From contig OZ253954.1 of NCBI GenBank assembly GCA_965267405.1, positions 1,860,001 through 1,924,000 of the forward strand: a DNA stretch of 64,000 bases. The letters run 5' to 3'. A model generated the notes under the pieces. The model saw only the letters and a list, made by a program, of their open reading frames with translations, had not been told where the DNA came from and made no database searches. The stretch is from JAPPOI01 sp028818055. Its GTDB lineage: Bacteria; Pseudomonadota; Alphaproteobacteria; Rhodobacterales; Rhodobacteraceae. The translations under genes were made by a program, and so were the position numbers. Below, in pieces: positions 1 to 8,381 of the stretch (position 1 is the stretch's first letter; every line of letters starts with the position of its first letter).

Positions 1-812
1 TTGGCACGTCGGCGCCCGAGCTTCTCATTTCAATTCAAGCTGTTTTGGAAGGCGCCCAAGGTCTCGCGATCGGTAATGCGGTTGGCTCCAACACCGCCAA
101 TGTGCTTTTGGTGTTGGGTGTGCCAGCGCTTGTGGCCACACTTCGAACCGCAGAATTCGACACCCGAAAAAGCTATGTGTCGATGGTCGGCGCAAGCTTC
201 ATGTTCATCCTGTTGTGTTTCCTTGGGCCTTTGACATTTGTGCACGGGCTTATTCTGTTGATCATGCTGGGTCTGATCATTGCCGATCAGGTGCGCGCAG
301 CCATCGTTCACAAGCGAACAGCTGAACCCGTCGACGTCGAAGGAGCGGAGCCCGACAGCCCGCTTTGGAAGATTATCCTTTACATATCTTTGGGAATTAT
401 CGGGCTTCCATTAGGCGCCGGCCTTTTTGTGGATGCTGCCATCGAATTGGCGCAGATGTTTGGTGTCTCAGATGGTGCAATTGGATTGACGCTGGTTGCC
501 CTTGGGACCTCGTTGCCCGAATTGGCAACAACCGCTGTGGCAGCTTATCGACGGCAGGCGGACGTGGCCTTGGGCAACGTTATCGGGTCGAACCTGTTTA
601 ACATCTTGGCCATTGTTGGCATCGCGACAATGTTCGGACCGATTGCGGTGCCGCGCGAGTTCCTTACGTTTGATTTGTGGGTCATGATTGGCGCCTCGCT
701 TTTGTTGCTACCGTTTGTGTTTACTGACACGCTTAATTTGACCCGGCGCTGGGGACTTCTTCTGACCGTGCTATATGTTGTTTACGTTGTATTGGTAGTG
801 AGACACGGATGA
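1..812 (+). CDS. Calcium/sodium antiporter, CaCA family (5' end outside window)
   Basis: Integral inner-membrane cation antiporter of the CaCA/YrbG type, expected to expel Ca2+ (or another cation) in exchange for Na+ or H+. The reading frame is already open at base 3, so the start lies upstream of the window; 269 residues are visible. Both alpha-repeat signatures are present: GTSAPEL with GNAVGSN at the start, and GTSLPEL (about residue 162) with GNVIGSNLFN (about residue 191). The two halves are hydrophobic and joined by an acidic loop around residues 105-115, as in this family. The stop overlaps the next ATG by 4 nt, so it is probably cotranscribed with the SDR gene. Ion specificity cannot be read from the sequence. 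Confidence 0.93.
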   Translation, partial: GTSAPELLISIQAVLEGAQGLAIGNAVGSNTANVLLVLGVPALVATLRTAEFDTRKSYVSMVGASFMFILLCFLGPLTFVHGLILLIMLGLIIADQVRAAIVHKRTAEPVDVEGAEPDSPLWKIILYISLGIIGLPLGAGLFVDAAIELAQMFGVSDGAIGLTLVALGTSLPELATTAVAAYRRQADVALGNVIGSNLFNILAIVGIATMFGPIAVPREFLTFDLWVMIGASLLLLPFVFTDTLNLTRRWGLLLTVLYVVYVVLVVRHG

Positions 813-1594
813 CGAGGCGGGCATTAGTCACTGGCGCTGGTAAGCGACTTGGGCGCGCGATGGCGCTTTACCTGGCCGAGCGCGGGCATGACGTTGCAGT
901 GCATTATCACTCTTCAAGCGCCGATGCCGACAACGTGGTCGCACAAATAGAGGCGATGGGTCGAAAGGCCGTGGCAGTTGGCGCGGACCTGACGGTCGAA
1001 GCGGACATGCAGGCGCTTGTGCCTGCCGCTGCGGATGGGCTCGGAGGCCCGCTCACGGTGCTTGTCAACTCGGCGTCGATTTTCGAATACGACAACATTC
1101 AGACGGCGTCCCGCGAAAGTTGGGACAGGCATATTGAATCAAATCTTCGGGCGCCGTTTGTCCTGACACAAGCGTTCGCAGAACAAGCCCCTGAACCCGA
1201 CATTGGCGGCGAGTGGGATGAGCCCACGGCCAAGGCTCTTATCGTCAATCTCATCGATCAAAGGGTCCGGAAACTGACGCCCGAGTTCATGACCTATACC
1301 ATTGCAAAGATGGGACTCTGGGCCCTGACTCGGACGTCAGCGCAGGCTCTTGCGCCGAAAATCCGTGTGAACGCCATTGGCCCAGGGCCCACGATGCAGG
1401 GTGTGCGTCAGAGCAAAGAGCACTTTGCAAAACAGCGCGCGGCCACCATTCTGGAACGCGGCGCAGGCCCGGATGCAATCAATCGGGCGCTGGGGTATTT
1501 TCTGGATTCGCCTGAGGTGACGGGTCAGCTTCTTTGTGTTGATGGCGGCCAGCATCTCGCTTGGCAAACGCCGGATGTTCTGGGCGTTGAATAG
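809..1594 (+). CDS. SDR family oxidoreductase, pteridine reductase-like
   Basis: Short-chain dehydrogenase/reductase of 261 residues. The N-terminal nucleotide-binding motif is TGAGKRLG (residues 8-15); an Arg at that site is typical of the NADPH-dependent pteridine reductase/FolM branch. The catalytic Tyr-X3-Lys is Tyr163-Lys167 (YTIAK). The segment after it (GPGPTMQG) and the C-terminal VDGGQH fit the SDR fold. A role in reducing a pterin or dihydrofolate is inferred from the motif pattern; a general ketone reductase is the alternative. The ATG lies within the stop of the antiporter gene (ATGA overlap), indicating translational coupling. Confidence 0.88.
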   Translation: MTRRALVTGAGKRLGRAMALYLAERGHDVAVHYHSSSADADNVVAQIEAMGRKAVAVGADLTVEADMQALVPAAADGLGGPLTVLVNSASIFEYDNIQTASRESWDRHIESNLRAPFVLTQAFAEQAPEPDIGGEWDEPTAKALIVNLIDQRVRKLTPEFMTYTIAKMGLWALTRTSAQALAPKIRVNAIGPGPTMQGVRQSKEHFAKQRAATILERGAGPDAINRALGYFLDSPEVTGQLLCVDGGQHLAWQTPDVLGVE

Positions 1595-1600
1595 AGAAAT

Positions 1601-1614
1601 TGAAACCGGTTTCA
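1601..1614. promoter_or_regulatory. Perfect 14-bp palindrome resembling a LacI-family operator
   Basis: TGAAACCGGTTTCA is a perfect palindrome with a central CG, seven bases after the SDR stop codon. It matches the general LacI/GalR operator form (TGNAANCGNTTNCA). No LacI-type regulator or obvious sugar gene is close by in the window, so its function is unknown. Confidence 0.45.
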
Positions 1615-1809
1615 GAACGAGTTTTGCACCGACGAGCTGATGTTCACATAGGTGTTACAAAAATATTAATGTTTTCAGCAACTTGGCGACACACCAAAAA
1701 TATCTTCAATGAAATCAAATAGATGCAATACTGCCTATTTTTTAGGCATATTCATGAATCGTCGAAAATCAAACGAAAAATCCTGTAGGTGTGAAAGTTG
1801 TCCATGGAG

Positions 1810-1818
1810 TTATCCACA
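1810..1818 (+). promoter_or_regulatory. Perfect match to the DnaA box consensus
   Basis: TTATCCACA matches the TTATNCACA consensus exactly. It is a single box; the best second candidate nearby (about 1641) matches only 7 of 9 positions. This may be a DnaA regulatory site for uvrC or chance. There is not enough here to call an origin. Confidence 0.35.
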
Positions 1819-1896
1819 GTTCCCGTGGAAACCTTTTCTCTTGCTCCTCGCAGGCGGTCGGTGCAGCCCTGTTAAGAATCAGTCATCATAGCGTTC

Positions 1897-3762
1897 ATGG
1901 TTGAGAAAAAGCGTCCAGCAGCTCAGACAGGTCACACTGTCATCCAAAGTTACCTGAAGACCCTGGACGGTTCACCGGGCGTCTATCGTATGCTCGATGA
2001 GAAGGGCGCGGTTCTCTACGTCGGCAAGGCACGCAACTTGAAAGCGCGCGTTTCCTCGTATTCCCGCCCGACCGGACATTCGCCCCGTATCGCTCGCATG
2101 ATCAGTGAGACTGCGTCGATGATGTTCTTGACGACCGGCACCGAAACCGAGGCGCTTTTGCTTGAACAAAATCTGATCAAGCAACTGAAACCGCGCTATA
2201 ACGTTTTGCTTCGCGACGACAAATCGTTCCCGAATATCTTGGTCTCGAAAGAGCATAGTTTCCCTCAGATCAAGAAACACAGAGGCGCCAAGAAAGAAAA
2301 GGGTGATTACTTTGGACCCTTCGCCAGCGCCGGGGCAGTCAACAGGACGCTCAACCAGCTGCAGAAGGTATTCCTGCTTAGGAACTGTTCTGACTCAACA
2401 TTCGACAGTCGGACCCGTCCGTGCCTCTTGTATCAGATCAAGCGGTGCTCAGGACCGTGCGTGGGACTGATTTCAGAAGAAGAGTATGACGGCCTTGTTC
2501 AAGATGCCGAGCGCTTCCTGAAGGGCCGAACAACCAAGGTTCAGGAAACCTTGGCGGCCGAGATGCAAAATGCGTCGGATGCCATGGAATTCGAAAGGGC
2601 CGCTGCTCTTCGAGACCGTTTGCGGGCATTAACATTTGTTCAGGGCAATCAGACGATCAACCCGTCGGGCGTGTCCGAAGCAGATGTCATTGCATTGCAC
2701 ATGGAGGGTGGACAAGCCTGTGTCCAAGTTTTCTTCATTCGGGCAAACCAGAACTGGGGCAACAGAGATTACTATCCAAGAACCGGGGCCGGGGCTGGCG
2801 CCGGTGAGATAATGCAAGCCTTCATAGGTCAATTCTACGATGGCAAAGAACCTCCGCGTTCAATTCTGCTGTCGGACGCAATTGAAGACGCCGATCTGAT
2901 GGCCGGGGCGCTGAGCGAAAAGCTTGGGCGAAAAGTGGAGATTTCGGTGCCGCGGAGGGGCGAGAAGTTGGAGCTTGTTGCAGGCGCTCTTCGCAACGCG
3001 CGCGAAAGTCTGGCGCGCAAAATGTCCGAGACCGCTACTCAGACCAAGCTATTGAATGGGTTGGCCGAGGCATTTGGCTTGGATGCGCCTCCTCAGCGGA
3101 TCGAAGTCTATGATAACAGTCACATTCAAGGTGCCCACGCGGTTGGAGGGATGATCGTTGCGGGGCAGGAGGGTTTCAACAAAAGCCAGTACCGCAAGTT
3201 CAACATCAAGGGTGAAGAGCTGACGCCCGGCGACGATTTCGGAATGATGAAGGAAGTTTTGACGCGCCGGTTCAAGCGCCTTCTTAAGGAAGACCCGGAT
3301 CGAGAAAGCGGTACATGGCCCGATCTGCTTTTAATTGACGGTGGCGCTGGGCAGGTCAGTGCCGTTCACGAAATCATGGCCGAGCTTGGTGTCGAAGACA
3401 TTCCGATGGTCGGCGTCGCAAAGGGCGTTGACCGAGACCATGGCAAAGAAGAGTTTTATCGCTTTCGCGAGCGTCCATTCGCCCTGCGCCGCGGTGATCC
3501 GGTGCTGTATTTTATTCAAAGGCTACGCGACGAAGCACACCGTTTTGCTATTGGTGCACATCGTCAAAAACGGTCCAAAGCTGTCGGTGCTACGCCGCTG
3601 GACGATGTTCCAGGCGTAGGAGCAACGCGAAAACGTGCGCTTTTGTCCCACTTCGGATCGGCAAAGGCCGTATCCCGCGCAGCACTATCGGATTTGAAAG
3701 CGGTTGACGGGATTTCCGACAACATGGCCGAAACGATCTACAATTACTTTCATGCAAGCTAA
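1897..3762 (+). CDS. uvrC: Excinuclease ABC subunit C
   Basis: UvrC makes both incisions around a lesion in nucleotide excision repair, acting with UvrA and UvrB. The 621 residues match the usual length. In order: N-terminal GIY-YIG nuclease (about residues 25-105, with PGVYRM and LYVGKARNL), a UVR motif that contacts UvrB (about 210-245), the RNase H-like second nuclease with the DNSHIQG segment at about residue 405, and C-terminal helix-hairpin-helix repeats (about 565-621). The stop overlaps the convergent TrhA-family gene by 4 nt. No LexA-type box (GTTC-N7-GTTC) is evident upstream. Confidence 0.98.
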   Translation: MVEKKRPAAQTGHTVIQSYLKTLDGSPGVYRMLDEKGAVLYVGKARNLKARVSSYSRPTGHSPRIARMISETASMMFLTTGTETEALLLEQNLIKQLKPRYNVLLRDDKSFPNILVSKEHSFPQIKKHRGAKKEKGDYFGPFASAGAVNRTLNQLQKVFLLRNCSDSTFDSRTRPCLLYQIKRCSGPCVGLISEEEYDGLVQDAERFLKGRTTKVQETLAAEMQNASDAMEFERAAALRDRLRALTFVQGNQTINPSGVSEADVIALHMEGGQACVQVFFIRANQNWGNRDYYPRTGAGAGAGEIMQAFIGQFYDGKEPPRSILLSDAIEDADLMAGALSEKLGRKVEISVPRRGEKLELVAGALRNARESLARKMSETATQTKLLNGLAEAFGLDAPPQRIEVYDNSHIQGAHAVGGMIVAGQEGFNKSQYRKFNIKGEELTPGDDFGMMKEVLTRRFKRLLKEDPDRESGTWPDLLLIDGGAGQVSAVHEIMAELGVEDIPMVGVAKGVDRDHGKEEFYRFRERPFALRRGDPVLYFIQRLRDEAHRFAIGAHRQKRSKAVGATPLDDVPGVGATRKRALLSHFGSAKAVSRAALSDLKAVDGISDNMAETIYNYFHAS

Positions 3763-4406
3763 GCGCTGATCGCGACAACGTTCGCCGCGTATAGTACCAC
3801 TGAAGCAACAAGAACGTGCGCATGCCAAATGGTGTTGTGGTAGGGCAGTCGCTCCCACAAGTAAAAGGCAACCCCAACGGTATAGAGCAATCCTGATATC
3901 CCGATGAGCCAGACGACCGCGTTGGGTAGAGCCATGAAAAGCTCCCAACCAAAGAAACTCGTGGCCCAGCCCATCCCAAGATACAGCGTCAGGCCCAGCC
4001 AACGAAACTTGAACGGTGAAATGAGCTTGAGCACGATACCAAATCCCGCTGCTAACCAAAGACCGGTCACGAGCAGGAATCCTTGACCAGCTATAAGTGC
4101 AAAAGCTGTGACCGAACCCGCGATCTTCAGGTAAATTGCGGAATGGTCCAGGCGCTTCAAAAGCCACTCCCATTCAGGGTGCGGGAAAACATTGTAGACC
4201 GCCGAGCAGGTGATCATCGCGATAAGGCAGCATCCGTACAGAACACTTGCGGATATGGGCGCCATGCCATTCCCGTCGATTGCCGCCAAAACGATGAGCA
4301 CTGGAACACAGGCCAACACGACAGCCAAACCCAGGATGTGAACCACCACATCTGAAAGGTACTCAGATCGGCTATAACCAACACGCTCTACCGAAACCTG
4401 TTGCAT
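3759..4406 (-). CDS. Hemolysin III / PAQR family membrane protein (TrhA-like)
   Basis: Multi-pass inner-membrane protein of the hemolysin III/PAQR family, about 215 residues with seven predicted hydrophobic segments. Family hallmarks are the N-terminal SEYLSDVVVH (Glu and His), the middle NVFPHPEWEWLLKRLDHSAIYLKIAG region, and the C-terminal WHAHVLVASV His pair, which are the metal-binding positions of PAQR proteins. I chose the ATG at 4406 because GGGAGG sits just upstream; an open frame continues further upstream but its extra residues do not look like family sequence. In other bacteria members affect membrane energetics or lipid homeostasis; the exact role here is unknown. Confidence 0.85.
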   Translation of the reverse strand: MQQVSVERVGYSRSEYLSDVVVHILGLAVVLACVPVLIVLAAIDGNGMAPISASVLYGCCLIAMITCSAVYNVFPHPEWEWLLKRLDHSAIYLKIAGSVTAFALIAGQGFLLVTGLWLAAGFGIVLKLISPFKFRWLGLTLYLGMGWATSFFGWELFMALPNAVVWLIGISGLLYTVGVAFYLWERLPYHNTIWHAHVLVASVVLYAANVVAISA

Positions 4407-4528
4407 GTCCCTCCCATACGCTTGGAGTGTTAACCTTAAATGACATGGTGGTGCGGGCAACCGCCAAAGCGAAAGAAGATGTAGCGCTGCCTCTTTCACT
4501 TGGTCTCAACAGTCTTTAAGTCGGAAGA

Positions 4529-5206
4529 ATGACTTGGAACGTCCCAAATATTCTGACCGTACTAAGGCTCATCGCGGCACCCGGTGTTGTCGTTATGTTT
4601 CTTTATTTTGCAAGGCCTTGGGCGGACTGGTTTGCTTTGCTTTTGTTCGTTGGGGCCGCAGTAACCGACTGGTTCGATGGCTACCTCGCACGGCTATGGA
4701 AGCAGGAAAGCAAGCTTGGAGCCATGCTCGATCCGATTGCTGACAAGGCAATGGTCGTCATCGCATTGCTGACCATTGTGGCATTGAACAGCGATGCACG
4801 CGTCGGCATGGACCCATGGATTTTGCTCCCTTCGACAGTGATCGTGTTTCGTGAAGTCTTCGTATCTGGTTTGCGCGAGTTCTTGGGTGACACAGCAGGA
4901 ACCTTGAAAGTTACCAAACTGGCGAAGTGGAAGACTACCGCCCAGATGATCGCGATTGCGGTTCTTTTTGCTACTGGGATTTTCCAACACATGTGGATCG
5001 AACGCACGGTTGGAATGGACCAAAGCATATTGGCAGACATTCTTGCCGGTGGTGAGGACCCATCCAATCTGCGCCTGATCAGAGATTTCTACTGGAATGC
5101 CTGGTGGGGCGGCGTTGTTTTGCTTTGGATTGCCGCGGCTCTCACCCTGATTACGGGCTTTGATTATTTCCGCAAAGCCGTACCGCACCTGAGGGACGAG
5201 GCATGA
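4529..5206 (+). CDS. pgsA: CDP-diacylglycerol--glycerol-3-phosphate 3-phosphatidyltransferase
   Basis: Makes phosphatidylglycerol phosphate from CDP-diacylglycerol and glycerol 3-phosphate at the inner membrane, the first committed step to phosphatidylglycerol and cardiolipin. The CDP-alcohol phosphotransferase signature DG-X2-AR-X8-G-X3-D-X3-D is present at about residues 48-72 (DGYLAR...GAMLDPIADK). The 225 residues contain several membrane segments (N-terminus, about 32-45, 76-90, 147-160, 193-210). The stop overlaps moaD by 4 nt, coupling lipid and molybdopterin genes in one transcript, an arrangement common in Rhodobacteraceae. Confidence 0.95.
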   Translation: MTWNVPNILTVLRLIAAPGVVVMFLYFARPWADWFALLLFVGAAVTDWFDGYLARLWKQESKLGAMLDPIADKAMVVIALLTIVALNSDARVGMDPWILLPSTVIVFREVFVSGLREFLGDTAGTLKVTKLAKWKTTAQMIAIAVLFATGIFQHMWIERTVGMDQSILADILAGGEDPSNLRLIRDFYWNAWWGGVVLLWIAAALTLITGFDYFRKAVPHLRDEA

Positions 5207-5451
5207 TCGACGTGCTTTACTTCGCCTGGCTTCGGGAACGAATTGGTGCTCCAAAAGAGCAGATTGAAACTAATGCAACGACGGTCGAAGAACTGGTTGC
5301 GGAGCTTCGCGAAAAAAGTGAGGCGCATGCACTGGCGTTCTCCGATGTGTCGGCGGTACGTGTCGCCGTCGACCAAGAACTGACCGAATTTACGGCGTCA
5401 ATTTCGGGAGCGCGCGAGGTTGCCTTTTTTCCTCCGATGACGGGCGGATGA
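5203..5451 (+). CDS. moaD: Molybdopterin synthase sulfur carrier subunit
   Basis: Small ubiquitin-like sulfur carrier of molybdopterin synthase, 82 residues, ending in the required Gly-Gly (PMTGG) that is adenylated and thiocarboxylated. The internal VAVDQE and FFPPMTGG segments fit MoaD. It overlaps pgsA upstream and moaE downstream by 4 nt each. The activating enzyme may be the MoeB-like protein at 34547-35581. Confidence 0.95.
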   Translation: MIDVLYFAWLRERIGAPKEQIETNATTVEELVAELREKSEAHALAFSDVSAVRVAVDQELTEFTASISGAREVAFFPPMTGG

Positions 5452-5888
5452 GCGTTCGCGTCCAAATCGAACCATTCGACGCCGGCGAAGAGCTTCGGCT
5501 CTTTTCCGAAGGTGCAAAAGGGGCCGGAGCCATTGTGACATTTTCGGGTGTGGTCCGCGATGAAGACGGGTCGCTCGAAGCCATGGAAATTGAGCACTAT
5601 CCGGGCATGACTGAAAGCGCTCTTGAAAACATTCGGAACGAGGCGATGTCCAGATGGTCACTGAGCTCGGTGCTGATCATACACCGTTACGGAGCGTTGA
5701 AGGCCGGTGAGCAAATCATGATGGTCGCGACCGCCTCGCGGCATCGGGCGGATGCATTTGCGGCGGCCGAATTCCTCATGGACTACCTGAAAAGTCGCGC
5801 GCCGTTTTGGAAGAAAGAGTTTGGGTCAACTGGCGAAAAATGGGTTGAAGCCCGCGATGAAGACGAAGCTTCACTCAAACGCTGGTAG
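5448..5888 (+). CDS. moaE: Molybdopterin synthase catalytic subunit
   Basis: Large subunit of molybdopterin synthase, which transfers sulfur from MoaD to precursor Z. The 146 residues carry the family blocks FSGVVRD (about 33-39), IEHYPGM (about 47-53), IIHRYG, and KSRAPFWKKE (about 118-127) with the conserved active-site lysines and arginine. It overlaps moaD by 4 nt, so both subunits should be made in balance. It is convergent with hrpB across a 24-bp gap with no obvious terminator. Confidence 0.96.
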   Translation: MSVRVQIEPFDAGEELRLFSEGAKGAGAIVTFSGVVRDEDGSLEAMEIEHYPGMTESALENIRNEAMSRWSLSSVLIIHRYGALKAGEQIMMVATASRHRADAFAAAEFLMDYLKSRAPFWKKEFGSTGEKWVEARDEDEASLKRW

Positions 5889-5912
5889 CCAAGTCTCAGA
5901 TCAATCGCCCGT

Positions 5913-8309
5913 TCATTGTTTGCGTTTGACGCGCAGGGTTGGGTCCGCCTTTGTCGGGTCATCCGGCCAGGGATGTTTCGGATACCGGCCACGCATGTCC
6001 TTTCGAACATCCTCGTAAGAAGTTTCCCAAAATCCTGGCAAGTCCATGGTTGTTTGTACCGGCCTTTGAGCAGGTGATAACAGCGTTACTCTCAGCGGAC
6101 GCCCGGCGACCAAGGGATGGCTTGTGACCCCGAACATTTCTTGCAGGCGCACAGAAATTGTTGGGTCGCTTTCGCAGTAATCGATGGCAATCTTGCGATC
6201 TAGCGGTGTCGTAAAATGAGAAGGCGCTTCGCGATCTAGAAGCTGTTGCTGGTCCCAATTCAGCGAGGATTTTAACGGAGAATACGTGTCAAAGTTCCGC
6301 CATTCGGTGGCTGTTCTTGTGTTGCCGATGAAAGGCAGCAACCAGCCTTCCAAATCCGCTAGCAGAGCTTCGTCAGACATATCCGGCAGATCGAAGCCAG
6401 CCTCGCGCATAAGCGCTACACGGATGCGTAGCTGATCCGATTCGGGTTTTGATGGTATGCCCAGTTCGCGCACACCGTCCATCATTGCGCGCGCCAAGCC
6501 CTCTTCGGGCGGATTGTCCAGCCGAGTAGCATGCAGAACCAACTGCCCAAGACGACTTTCGGATTGTGCTACTACCTTCCCACTCCTTTTCGACCATTCG
6601 ATTACATCGATGCTTTCAATTTGATCGCGGAAGACGCGGCGTACCGTTTCCATATCGATTGGCAATGCTTGGCGAATTTGAGCTTCCTTCGGATGCCCAT
6701 CGGTATCGACGGCGACCAGCATGCGAGAACGCGCCAAGGGATCGGTTTGCTCTAACTTGACGCCCTTTCCACCCGAGGTCAGCCATCGGGGCGCATCGGC
6801 AGTCCGTTTTAGCGCGATACGGTCCGGAAACGCCCGTGCGGCGGCCTCGGCCAAATCAAACCCTGGGCGTTTGTCGACTAATTTCGAAAGCCTTTGCGCT
6901 TCGGCGCGTATTCGCGCTGCACCTGGAACTCTATCTTTTCGGATCGCTTCAATACGCAGGCCAAGATCCGCGCCAACACCTCGAAGAGGATCGCGGTCAG
7001 AAAGGAGTGCAGCGAGTTCGGCGGCGTCTCGACCGCACTCTAACAGCATGTGGCCAAGGCGAGGGTGGACCGGCAAACGTGCAATCGCGCGACCATGCTC
7101 GGTTATCGAAACTCCTCTCATTGCGCCAAGCGATGCCAGTAGGTTTCGAGCTTCTTTCAAGGCCCCTGGTGGCGGCGGCGTTAGAAAAGGAAGCTCGTCA
7201 TTGCCCCATTCAGCAAGTTCAAGCGCAAGCCCTGTCAAGTCTGCCGCTTCAATCTCTGCGGGAGGGAAAGGGGACATGCCACCGTCTTCTCCGCGCGTCC
7301 AAAGCTTGTAGCAAGTACCTTGTGACACGCGACCGGCTCGTCCCATTCGCTGCGTTGCTTCCGCGCGAGTCACGCGTTCTGTTACAAGCCGCGACATGCC
7401 CGATCCGGGGTCGAAACGCGCGCGCCGTGCCAGTCCGCCGTCTACGACAACTTGTATGTCGGGTATTGTCAGCGATGTTTCGGCGATTGACGTCGCCAAA
7501 ACCAGTTTTCGAGCGCCCTTCAAGGGTGCGATGGCATCTCGCTGGTCCTTAAATGGCATGGAGCCATAAAGCGGTGACACGCTAACTTCAGGCCCAACAT
7601 TCGCAAGCCGATCGGCGACGTTGCGGATTTCGCGCTCGCCCGGCAGGAAAACCAGTATCCCACCGTCCGTTTCGCTGATTGCCTGTTCCACCAAACTGAC
7701 AATTGCGGATTCAAATCTCTCTTCTTTGTGTCTTGGTCGTGCCAACCAGATCGGTTCGACGGGAAAACTCCGACCTTCTGACGTGATCAGAGGTGCATCA
7801 CCGATCAACGCTGAAACAGGTTCAGCATCAAGCGTCGCTGACATGACGATTAGCTTCAAATCGTCCCGTAGAGTTTGTCGGACCTCCAATGTCAGCGCGA
7901 GGCCAAGGTCCGCATGGATGGAACGCTCGTGGAATTCGTCAAAAATGATAACCCCGATACCGTCCAGACCAGGGTCTGACTGGATCATACGTGTCAGGAT
8001 GCCCTCGGTTACGACCTCGATGCGGGTATTGCGTGACGTTTTGCTCTCACCGCGAATTCGAAACCCTACTGTTTGCCCAAGCGGCTCGCCAAGCATGTCT
8101 GCCATTCGCTGTGCTGCCACACGAGCCGCCAGACGTCGAGGCTCAAGCATGACAATCTTTTCTTCGGTCAAACCCGCTTCCAACACCGCCAGTGGAACTC
8201 GGGTGGTTTTGCCCGCACCGGGAGGTGCTTGCAGCACAGCGGTTCCGCTCTCGCGAAGTGCGGTCAGAAGCGCTGGAAGGGCGCCTTCGATGGGCAACAA
8301 GTCGGCCAT
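5913..8309 (-). CDS. hrpB: ATP-dependent helicase HrpB
   Basis: DExH-box superfamily 2 RNA helicase-like ATPase, 798 residues from the ATG at 8309. An in-frame TTG at 8327 would add six residues. Walker A is PPGAGKTTRVP (about residue 30), the Walker B box is DEFHER rather than DEAH, followed by SAT (MSATLDAEP), and the helicase C-terminal motif RMGRAGR. The HrpB-specific C-terminal domain completes it. The biological role of HrpB is poorly defined in most bacteria. It stands alone on the minus strand between moaE and meaB. Confidence 0.95.
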   Translation of the reverse strand: MADLLPIEGALPALLTALRESGTAVLQAPPGAGKTTRVPLAVLEAGLTEEKIVMLEPRRLAARVAAQRMADMLGEPLGQTVGFRIRGESKTSRNTRIEVVTEGILTRMIQSDPGLDGIGVIIFDEFHERSIHADLGLALTLEVRQTLRDDLKLIVMSATLDAEPVSALIGDAPLITSEGRSFPVEPIWLARPRHKEERFESAIVSLVEQAISETDGGILVFLPGEREIRNVADRLANVGPEVSVSPLYGSMPFKDQRDAIAPLKGARKLVLATSIAETSLTIPDIQVVVDGGLARRARFDPGSGMSRLVTERVTRAEATQRMGRAGRVSQGTCYKLWTRGEDGGMSPFPPAEIEAADLTGLALELAEWGNDELPFLTPPPPGALKEARNLLASLGAMRGVSITEHGRAIARLPVHPRLGHMLLECGRDAAELAALLSDRDPLRGVGADLGLRIEAIRKDRVPGAARIRAEAQRLSKLVDKRPGFDLAEAAARAFPDRIALKRTADAPRWLTSGGKGVKLEQTDPLARSRMLVAVDTDGHPKEAQIRQALPIDMETVRRVFRDQIESIDVIEWSKRSGKVVAQSESRLGQLVLHATRLDNPPEEGLARAMMDGVRELGIPSKPESDQLRIRVALMREAGFDLPDMSDEALLADLEGWLLPFIGNTRTATEWRNFDTYSPLKSSLNWDQQQLLDREAPSHFTTPLDRKIAIDYCESDPTISVRLQEMFGVTSHPLVAGRPLRVTLLSPAQRPVQTTMDLPGFWETSYEDVRKDMRGRYPKHPWPDDPTKADPTLRVKRKQ

Positions 8310-8381
8310 AGGCTTCGGTCTAGCCAAGCATAACCCAATTGAAAATCGAAAGGTGGCTGGACAGGCTCTCTGCTGCGCGCC

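Larger units (their letters stand above)
1595..1896. other. AT-rich intergenic region upstream of uvrC
   Basis: About 300 bp without a convincing gene. It is visibly more AT-rich than its surroundings between 1650 and 1790. It holds the LacI-like palindrome (1601-1614), a small inverted repeat TGCCTA/TAGGCA around a T-rich loop (1732-1748) and a DnaA-box match (1810-1818). A 60-codon open frame at 1709-1891 has no recognisable features, and I do not call it a gene. Confidence 0.6.

Noticed and set aside
1709..1891. 60-codon open frame before uvrC
   Set aside because: Atypical composition, no ribosome site, lies in an AT-rich non-coding gap.
1595..1896. Chromosomal replication origin
   Set aside because: Only one exact DnaA box and none of the usual origin neighbours (hemE, parAB, gidA, rho) nearby.
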